Shown here piece by piece: positions 56,260-64,000 of a DNA stretch of 64,000 nucleotides (position 1 is its first letter; each line of letters opens with the position of its first letter). The DNA is from Phycisphaerales bacterium. GTDB taxonomy: Bacteria; Planctomycetota; Phycisphaerae; Phycisphaerales; UBA1924. The DNA is taken from positions 1 to 64,000 of the forward strand of contig JAJVHS010000026.1 of assembly GCA_022072615.1 (NCBI GenBank), given 5' to 3'. Made by a program: the position numbers and the translations under genes. Below the pieces are notes generated by a model. That model had not been told where the DNA came from. It did no database searches and worked only from the letters and a program-made list of their open reading frames with translations.

Positions 56260-57933
56260 ATGAGTTCACTGCAGATCGATCGCGGGGTCGGTCATCGGCG
56301 TGGCCACTCGCTGCTGGACAATCCGCTCCGGACACGAGGCACCGCTTTCGACGAGGAAGATCGAGCCAGATACGGACTTGTGGGCCTTCTGCCCCCGCGC
56401 GTGGAAACGCTGGAGGAGCAGACCGCCCGGGCCTACGAGGCGTTCCAATCCAGAACCACCGACCTGGACAAGCACATCTACCTGCGAGCTCTCCAGGACA
56501 CCAACGAGGTGCTGTTCTACCGGCTGCTCCTGGACCACATCGAAGAGATGATGCCCATCGTGTACACCCCGACCGTCGCGGCGGCGTGCGAGCAGTTCTC
56601 GCACATCTACCGCCGCCCGCGCGGGCTGTTCGTCTCGTACCCGCTGAAGGACCGCATCGGGGAGATCCTGCAGAACCGATACGGGCGGGAGATCGACATC
56701 ATCGTCGTCACCGACGGCGGGCGGATCCTGGGGATCGGCGACCAGGGCGTCGGCGGCCTGGGCATCCCCATCGGGAAACTGTCGCTCTACACCCTCGTCG
56801 GCGGCATCCACCCGGCCCGGACGCTCCCCATCGTGCTCGACGTGGGGACCAACAACGCCGAGCGCCTGCGCGACCCGCTCTACCTGGGCTGGCACCACGA
56901 GCGGATCAGCGGTCCCGAGTATTTCGACTTCGTGGACCGCTTCGTTCAAGCGGTCAAGGCCGAGCTGCCCGGTGCGTGCGTGCAGTGGGAGGACTTCCCC
57001 AACTCGATCGCGTACACGCTGCTTGACAAGTACCGCAACGAACTGCTGTCGTTCAACGACGACATCCAGGGAACCGCGGCGGTGACGCTCGGCGCGATCC
57101 TCGGCGGCATCGCCGTGACCGGTCGGCCGCTGCGCGACCATGAAGTTGTGATCTTGGGCGCCGGTTCGGCGGGGATCGGCGTCGCCGACTACCTGTACCG
57201 CGCGATGGTGCAGGACGGCCTTGATCCTCAGACGGCCCGGCAGCGTTTCTGGATCGTCAACCGCGGCGGCGTGCTGCACACCGGGAGGACCGACCTCTCC
57301 GCCGAGCAGCGGGCGTTCGCGCAGCCGACCGAGCGCCTGGGGACGCTGGGCCGTTCAGCGGCGGGCGTCGTCGGGCTGGAAGAGGTCATCCGCGGGCGGC
57401 CGGCGACGATCCTGATCGGGCTCTCGACGCTCGCCGGTGCCTTCACCGAGCCCATCGTGCGCGAGATGGCCCGGAAAACACCGCGGCCGATCATCATGCC
57501 GCTCTCCAACCCGACCTCCAAGGCGGAGGCAAAGCCGGTGGACCTGATGCAGTGGACGCAGGGCTGCGCGCTCATCGCCACGGGTTCACCCTTCCCGCCG
57601 GTCAGCGTCGGGACCTCCCTGATCCCGATCGCCCAGTGCAACAACGTGTTCGTCTTCCCGGCGATCGGGCTTGCGATCGCGGCATCCCGCGCGACACGGG
57701 TCAGCGACGAGATGATGCTCGCCGCGGCACGGGCCCTGGGCGAGAAATCCCCGGCTCGGACCGACCGGAGCGGGTCGCTGCTGCCGCCGCTGCGCGAGCT
57801 GCGGAGCGTGGCCCGTCACATCGCGGCGGCGGTGGGGCTCCAGGCCATGAAGGAAGGGCTGGCGCCGCCGATGGAGCGGGAGGAGCTTGCCCGGAAGATC
57901 GCGGCCAGCCAGTGGACGCCGGCGTACGAGTGA
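56260..57933 (+). CDS. NAD-dependent malic enzyme
   Basis: Oxidative decarboxylation of malate to pyruvate. 557 residues, the large (MaeA/eukaryote-like) type: NPLRTRGTAFDEEDRARYGL, YTPTVAAACEQFSHIYRRPR, the catalytic Tyr of that motif, VVTDGGRILGIGDQGVGGLG, the metal-binding FNDDIQGTAAVTL, nucleotide fold VVILGAGSAGIG, PLSNPTSKAEA. Start 56260 (MSSLQIDRG) follows GGGAG. Its upstream region contains AT-rich promoter-like sequence (about 56186-56219). Not part of the flagellar cluster. Confidence 0.94.
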   Translation: MSSLQIDRGVGHRRGHSLLDNPLRTRGTAFDEEDRARYGLVGLLPPRVETLEEQTARAYEAFQSRTTDLDKHIYLRALQDTNEVLFYRLLLDHIEEMMPIVYTPTVAAACEQFSHIYRRPRGLFVSYPLKDRIGEILQNRYGREIDIIVVTDGGRILGIGDQGVGGLGIPIGKLSLYTLVGGIHPARTLPIVLDVGTNNAERLRDPLYLGWHHERISGPEYFDFVDRFVQAVKAELPGACVQWEDFPNSIAYTLLDKYRNELLSFNDDIQGTAAVTLGAILGGIAVTGRPLRDHEVVILGAGSAGIGVADYLYRAMVQDGLDPQTARQRFWIVNRGGVLHTGRTDLSAEQRAFAQPTERLGTLGRSAAGVVGLEEVIRGRPATILIGLSTLAGAFTEPIVREMARKTPRPIIMPLSNPTSKAEAKPVDLMQWTQGCALIATGSPFPPVSVGTSLIPIAQCNNVFVFPAIGLAIAASRATRVSDEMMLAAARALGEKSPARTDRSGSLLPPLRELRSVARHIAAAVGLQAMKEGLAPPMEREELARKIAASQWTPAYE

Positions 57934-58017
57934 GAGTTGAGCACGCGGCACACAGGCTCGGTGACACCTTTCGACGGAGGCACGGTGCCTCCGCGCGGGT
58001 GATCGCTTGAGCGACGC

Positions 58018-59799
58018 TCACGCAACGGTCGGCCTGCCGAGCACGATCTCGCAGACGCGAGCGGTGGCCTGCGCAGATGTTCCCGTCACCCCGGCGATCG
58101 CGTGCCGGGCGGCATTGATCGCGGGCTGGAGACTGCGCCGGAAACCGGACGGATCCGCGCACACCGCCGCGAGAAGTTCGCGGAGCTGCGCGGCCGTGTG
58201 GGCCAGGGGGAGGCCGAAGCGCTCCAGGGAGACGAGCCGATCGATGTTCCGAAGTTCGCCCAGCGCTGCGGTGATGACTGGCGTCCCGAGCAGAAGCGAT
58301 TCGATGTTGGTCGTGGAATGAAACGTGAGCAGCGCATCGGCGGCGCTGAGCAGGTCGTGCAGCGGCGGCCGAACTCCCGCGATGATCCTGGCGCGATCAC
58401 CCCCGGGCATCCCGAGGCATGATTCGTACAGGTCCTGCGACTCGCGCGGATGGGTCTTGACGATCAACGCCGCATCGGGATTGGCCAGGACCGCGGCGGC
58501 GACCTCCGCGAACTGGGTTCGTGAATCCTGCTGCGTCGTGACCATCACCCAGCGCAGCCCGGGGTTCAGATCCAGCTCGACCGCGATGCGAGCGCGGATC
58601 GAGCGACGGTCGGCTTCATCCGGTGGCCGGAGGGAATCCCAGGCGGGATTGCCGGTCGGGACGATCGGGCCCGGCTTCGCGACGGTCGCCTTCTCGAGGA
58701 TGGCTTGACGCTGATCCGTTCCCCACGCGCACACCGCGTCCACGCCATCGAACGAGCCGTCTTCGAACACGCGTTCGGGGACTCGGCTGACGTGGCCGTG
58801 CACGAGCATGACGGTTCGGGCCCCCGCGCGCCGAGCCGCCGAGCAGACCGCAATCTCGGTCAACCGCCGCAGCCTCGCGCAGACGACCACCTTCACGCCG
58901 TGCTCGTGGACGAGCCTTTCCCCGATTTCGGCGCAGCTCCGGGCCGCGGGCACGCAGTCAGTCGCCACGTGCTCGAGGTCGACGTGGACAAGCGGCCACA
59001 GATCAATGCCCGCGACTTGCAGGACCGGCGCCAGGGTGGGTGCGCGGGAGGCCCAGTCGTTTGCCGCCGCCGAACGCCAGGCAGAATGCCGCTCCGCCAG
59101 GTCCGGCGTGACCAGGTCTTCGAGGTGAATGATCGTGGCGCGCGCGTCGATGCGGGCGGCGTTTGCCCACGCCGAAGACTCGCGGGGCAGGATGACCGCC
59201 GTGTGGACACCACGCCCGACCAGTTCCGCGATCACCGCGAGCATCGGGTTGAGGTAATTGTCCATCGTCGCGATGAACGCGACGTCGAACCGGCCGACGG
59301 CCGTTGCGTCTGCGCGCCCGGCCGTCAGGAGCTCGACCTCGTGTCGCCGGAAGCCCGGCGTCCTCGATCGAGGAGGATGTGCGCGGGCGAGCAAAGCGAG
59401 CAGGGCGCTCCAGGGCGTTGAGGACCGCACCCTGCCGCGGGTGCTCGTGAAGTGCTGCAGGAGGAAGTACTCGCCAAGACGCAGGTCGCCGTGCGGGAAC
59501 TCGAGCGTGTCCCCCGCGCCGATGCCATGATCCGTGAGCCACCGCGCGGCCGCGGCCCTGGCTCGCAATGCCCGGCGCACGACCTGGTGCAGGTCCGCGT
59601 TGTATCCGGCAACCTTGTGGACCAGGATGGAAGGGAGTTCGATGCCGGGCGGAGACGGGAGCAGCGAGAGCCACCGCCGCGCGAGCGTTTCGGCGGTCGC
59701 CGCGGCGACGGATTCATCCAGCGCCGCCGTCCGCACCGCCGCGTGAAACCGGCCGCGGTCCTCCGCGGTGAACGTCATGGCACGGGCGGTCGTCGTCAC
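58018..59799 (-). CDS. Large GT-B-fold-like protein (CDP-glycerol glycerophosphotransferase / epimerase-like)
   Basis: 593 residues. The C-terminal half resembles GT-B-type transferases or UDP-sugar 2-epimerase-like proteins: VMLVHGHVSRVPERVF, WGTDQRQAIL, PTGNPAWDSLRP, MVTTQQDSR, LIVKTHPRESQDLYE, the donor-site-like LLSAADALLTFHSTTNIESLL and GTPVITAALGE. The N-terminal 180 residues are not recognised. Position: just beyond neuB on the same strand, so a role in transfer of the nonulosonic sugar is inferred. GTG 59799 has GGAAG upstream. Confidence 0.6.
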   Translation of the reverse strand: MTTTARAMTFTAEDRGRFHAAVRTAALDESVAAATAETLARRWLSLLPSPPGIELPSILVHKVAGYNADLHQVVRRALRARAAAARWLTDHGIGAGDTLEFPHGDLRLGEYFLLQHFTSTRGRVRSSTPWSALLALLARAHPPRSRTPGFRRHEVELLTAGRADATAVGRFDVAFIATMDNYLNPMLAVIAELVGRGVHTAVILPRESSAWANAARIDARATIIHLEDLVTPDLAERHSAWRSAAANDWASRAPTLAPVLQVAGIDLWPLVHVDLEHVATDCVPAARSCAEIGERLVHEHGVKVVVCARLRRLTEIAVCSAARRAGARTVMLVHGHVSRVPERVFEDGSFDGVDAVCAWGTDQRQAILEKATVAKPGPIVPTGNPAWDSLRPPDEADRRSIRARIAVELDLNPGLRWVMVTTQQDSRTQFAEVAAAVLANPDAALIVKTHPRESQDLYESCLGMPGGDRARIIAGVRPPLHDLLSAADALLTFHSTTNIESLLLGTPVITAALGELRNIDRLVSLERFGLPLAHTAAQLRELLAAVCADPSGFRRSLQPAINAARHAIAGVTGTSAQATARVCEIVLGRPTVA

Positions 59800-59833
59800 G
59801 TGTGCTTCCGTGCTCCTGTGCCCGGTCCGGCGC

Positions 59834-60760
59834 TTAGCCCGCCTTCGCCAGCGGGGCGTCCGCGCCGCCGACGAGCCGCAGTCGCTTCATGACGGGCAGT
59901 TCGCTGTCGTACACGCGCTTGACGCCGTCGCCCATCGCCTGCTCGACGACGCGGATGTCTCGCACCAGGCGAGAGAACCCGCCGGGCTCGACCGACGCGG
60001 CGTGGTCGCTGCCCCACATGGCCCGGTCGAGCGTCAGGTGGCGCTCGATGAAGCAGGCGCCCAGGGTCGCGGCGGCGACGGTCGTCTGAAGCCCCGACTC
60101 GTGGCCGGAATACCCGACGGGGACCTTGAACTCCGCTTCGAGCGTGAAGATCCCTCGCAGGTTCAGCTCCGCCGGCGGGCACGGGTACGTGCTCGTGCAG
60201 TGCAAGAGCACCAGGTTCGAACGATCCAGAAGCGACACGGCGTGGCGGACCTGCTGCATCGTGGACATGCCGGTCGAGAGCACGACCGGCCGTCCCAGCG
60301 ACCGGGCCTTCCGGAGCAGCGCGTCGTCCGTCAGGCACGCGGACGGGATCTTGATGCACGGTGAATCGAACTGCTCGAGGAACTCGAGCGACGGGACATC
60401 CCAGGCGGACGCGAACCAGGCGATTCCCTTGTCGCGGCAGTAGCGGTCGATGCAGGCGAACGCGTCCGCGCCGAACTCCATCCGACGGCGGTATTCCATG
60501 TAGCTGATCAGGCCCCAGGGCGTTTCGCGAGGAACATCGCGCATCGCCGCCGGGACGCAGAGCTCGGGGGTGCGCTTCTGGAACTTGACGGCATCGCAGC
60601 CGGCGAGCGCCGCCGCATCGATCAGCTTCTTGGCCAGGTTCACATCGCCGTTGTGGTTGATGCCGACTTCGGCCGCGATGTACGCCGGACATCCGGGCCC
60701 AACCGGCCGGCCCCCGATCGTCACCGGGCGGATCTTGCTGCGAAGCTGCGTGTCAGCCAT
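59834..60760 (-). CDS. neuB: N-acetylneuraminate/nonulosonate synthase (NeuB-like), without SAF domain
   Basis: Condenses a hexosamine with phosphoenolpyruvate to a nine-carbon (sialic, legionaminic or pseudaminic type) acid. 308 residues, TIM barrel: AYIAAEVGINHNGDVNLAKK, DAVKFQKRTPE, FASAWDVPSLEFLEQF, IKIPSACLTDDALLRKA, LSTGMSTMQQV, LHCTSTYPCPPAELNLR, GYSGHESG, FIERHLTLDRAMWGSDHAAS with the metal-binding His. Typical NeuB proteins (about 345 residues) end with an antifreeze-like SAF domain that closes the neighbouring active site; this one stops short of it. neuA and a methyltransferase adjoin upstream. Confidence 0.88.
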   Translation of the reverse strand: MADTQLRSKIRPVTIGGRPVGPGCPAYIAAEVGINHNGDVNLAKKLIDAAALAGCDAVKFQKRTPELCVPAAMRDVPRETPWGLISYMEYRRRMEFGADAFACIDRYCRDKGIAWFASAWDVPSLEFLEQFDSPCIKIPSACLTDDALLRKARSLGRPVVLSTGMSTMQQVRHAVSLLDRSNLVLLHCTSTYPCPPAELNLRGIFTLEAEFKVPVGYSGHESGLQTTVAAATLGACFIERHLTLDRAMWGSDHAASVEPGGFSRLVRDIRVVEQAMGDGVKRVYDSELPVMKRLRLVGGADAPLAKAG

Positions 60761-60763
60761 GAC

Positions 60764-61501
60764 CTAGACCTCCGCCCGTTCCATGGGCATTTGAGCAACG
60801 CGGTGACGCTCCTGCGATCCCGACCGGCACGACGCCAGCGCCTCGCAGATGTGGAAATCCTCAAGGGTGTCGATCTGAAACGACCGGACCTGGTCCATGA
60901 CGTACAGCGCTACCCGGCCGAAGAGCCGGCAGCGGTGCTCCATCAGGCCGGCGGTCTTCATCACGTACAGCGACCCGTTCTCGCGAAACTGCGGCGGGAG
61001 ATCCTGCCGCCGCGGGCGAGCGGCCGGGTCGTAGTTCAAGGGCAGCGCGTGGCCGTCGCGCAGCGTCCAGTGAAAGTCGTGCGACGGGCACACCGAGAGC
61101 AGCGAGTCGGCCCGGGTTCGATCGAGTTCCGCGACGGCCGCGTCAATGTCGCCGGGGTCGCGGATCGGGCTCGTCGCCTGAAGGAACACGACGAGCCTGG
61201 GCCGGGTGCGGGCATCGGGGTAGACCGCTTCGACCGCGTGGAGCAGGGCCGGCTCGCTGGGCGCGGCGTCGCCCGAGATTGCGGCGGGCCGCGTGCAGGC
61301 CTCGGCGCCGGCGGCGGCCGCCGCTTCGGCGATCTCGGGATCATCGGTCGAAACCACGACCCGGCCGACGCGGCTGCTCGAGAGAGCGTGACGGATGGAA
61401 TGAGCCACCAGCGGCTCGCCCAGGAACGGGCGGAGGTTCTTCCGCGGGACGCCCTTGGATCCGCCCCGAGCGGGGATGATGGCCACGGCGTCTGCGGTCA
61501 C
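60764..61501 (-). CDS. neuA: Acylneuraminate cytidylyltransferase (NeuA-like)
   Basis: Activates the nonulosonic acid to its CMP form. 245 residues: AIIPARGGSKGVPRKNLRPF (nucleotide loop), PLVAHSIRHAL, VVVSTDDPEIAEAA, FLQATSPIRDPGDIDAAV, FRENGSLYVMKTAG, then IDTLEDFHICEALAS. The start is a GTG at 61501 overlapping the upstream methyltransferase stop (GTGA) with GGAG 7 bases before it. The frame is open further upstream without support. neuB starts 3 bases after the stop. Confidence 0.88.
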   Translation of the reverse strand: MTADAVAIIPARGGSKGVPRKNLRPFLGEPLVAHSIRHALSSSRVGRVVVSTDDPEIAEAAAAAGAEACTRPAAISGDAAPSEPALLHAVEAVYPDARTRPRLVVFLQATSPIRDPGDIDAAVAELDRTRADSLLSVCPSHDFHWTLRDGHALPLNYDPAARPRRQDLPPQFRENGSLYVMKTAGLMEHRCRLFGRVALYVMDQVRSFQIDTLEDFHICEALASCRSGSQERHRVAQMPMERAEV

Positions 61502-62112
61502 CTGTGCGCTCCAGGCGAGGTGGTCTCGAACCATGCATCCATGTACAAGGAGTCGTTGGGGTGACGGTCGAACGCGTCGGACCGCAGCTCCGGGAGCAGG
61601 CTCGACCGGTACGAGCTCCTGCGGCATTCGTCGAAGCCGTGCTTCTGCAGCCAGTAGGCCAGGTAGTCGTGATCGAAGCAGTGGACGTGACCGTTGCCGA
61701 CAGACGAGATCGAGTAGAACCAGGACGCCAGCAGACCGCCCAGCGGCGCTTCGCGGTCGCGGACCGTGACTTCCGACCGGTCGAAAAACGTGCGATCGTT
61801 CTGCGTGTACGCCCGGATCGCCAATGAGATATCGGGGACCGCAACGCGGAGCAGGCCGCCGGAGAACTGCCCGTCCTTCAGGCGCCCGGGCTTGAGCACG
61901 CGCCGGAACTCGTCGAGCACGAAGCCGAGCCTGGCCGGGAGGATGTGCTCAAGCGTGTGCGACGTGAACAGGACGTCCACGGAATGGTCGGGGTAGGGAA
62001 GGGGTGCGGCGGTGATGTCGTGGACCAGGTCGGCGGTGTCGCGGAGATCGACGATGGTCCACCCCTCCAGGCGAGGGTGACCTTTTCCGCCGCCGATGTT
62101 GAGCTTGGCCAC
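61498..62112 (-). CDS. Class I SAM-dependent methyltransferase
   Basis: About 204 residues. Motif I-like start AKLNIGGGKGHPRLEGWTIVD, acidic residue and VLFTSHTLEHI (post-motif pattern of the methyltransferase-11 class), LDEFRRVLKPGRL (with GGLLRVAVPD). Start at 62112 (GTG, VAKLNIGGG) is preferred because GGAG lies 8 bases upstream; the frame continues to 62169. Its stop overlaps neuA, so it probably methylates or modifies the same glycan. Confidence 0.78.
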   Translation of the reverse strand: MAKLNIGGGKGHPRLEGWTIVDLRDTADLVHDITAAPLPYPDHSVDVLFTSHTLEHILPARLGFVLDEFRRVLKPGRLKDGQFSGGLLRVAVPDISLAIRAYTQNDRTFFDRSEVTVRDREAPLGGLLASWFYSISSVGNGHVHCFDHDYLAYWLQKHGFDECRRSSYRSSLLPELRSDAFDRHPNDSLYMDAWFETTSPGAHR

Positions 62113-62264
62113 TGCCGGACTCCGTATCAACCGCACACGGACAACACCGCCCCCGCGGCAGGTTTTCACTCCCGCCGTGCGTGTCCATGACCTATCGGCC
62201 GTTGAGCCTTATCGGTCCAGCAAATGGCCCTGTTTCGGGATTTTTGCGGCCGGCCCGGGGGGAA

Positions 62265-64000
<1,736 letters not shown>

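Overview
This window looks like chromosomal DNA of a flagellated, high-GC planctomycete, most likely of the Phycisphaerae type. The grounds are: strongly GC-biased third codon positions with long antisense shadow ORFs; an ECF sigma factor abutting a giant Ser/Thr kinase with TPR repeats; tandem PEP-CTERM exported proteins; an iorA / iorB-acyl-CoA-synthetase pair; and a flagellar late-gene cluster ending in fliW-csrA-flagellins. The taxonomic call is inference from gene content; there is no rRNA in the window.

Layout. Positions 1-8.2 kb are an accessory region: a tyrosine recombinase with a chimeric-looking N-terminus, a DUF932 gene plus a second DUF932 tail, an XRE-HTH/SNF2 helicase gene (DISARM DrmD-like) cut off in mid-protein, about 1.1 kb of ORF-less group II intron sequence on the minus strand with a canonical domain V, an XRE/ImmA-type metalloprotease pair, two tandem AlpA-like regulators and a second integrase whose frame runs straight through a tRNA-Leu gene. 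From 8.2 kb the sequence is core-like: GNAT, DinB-like protein, pdxJ, then iorA with an iorB-ADP-forming acyl-CoA synthetase fusion. 15.4-19.1 kb holds a reductive pyrimidine catabolism set (preA, dihydropyrimidinase, beta-ureidopropionase) behind a promoter and a leader terminator. 19.2-25 kb holds a membrane SpoIIE-type phosphatase, a GNAT, the sigma/kinase pair and acylphosphatase. 25.4-29.3 kb is the dnaG-rpoD macromolecular synthesis operon, followed by a PAS-GAF-REC protein and ileS. 34.6-42 kb carries hypothetical proteins, a HEAT-repeat protein, a lipase-like hydrolase, a flavin reductase-like protein and a Gfo/Idh/MocA oxidoreductase. 41.9-44.2 kb has two paralogous PEP-CTERM proteins, then a XerC/D-like recombinase.

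45.5-56.1 kb is a flagellar export, hook-filament junction and filament cluster: flgI, flgJ-like, flgN-like, flgK, flgL, fliW, csrA and two flagellins. It has sigma-54-like -24/-12 elements before flgI, flgK and flagellin 1. The ribosome binding site of flagellin 1 sits in the loop of a small hairpin with a GGA core, which is what a CsrA site looks like; flagellin 2 has its ribosome binding site in a different hairpin stem. After an NAD-malic enzyme gene, 58-62.1 kb encodes a GT-B-like protein, NeuB, NeuA and a methyltransferase, a nonulosonic acid set plausibly used to glycosylate the flagellins. The window ends inside typA/bipA.

The most noteworthy items are the apparently permuted group II intron relic inside a broken defence helicase, the integrase/tRNA-Leu read-through, the IorB-acyl-CoA synthetase fusion, and the sigma-54 / FliW-CsrA wiring of the flagellins.
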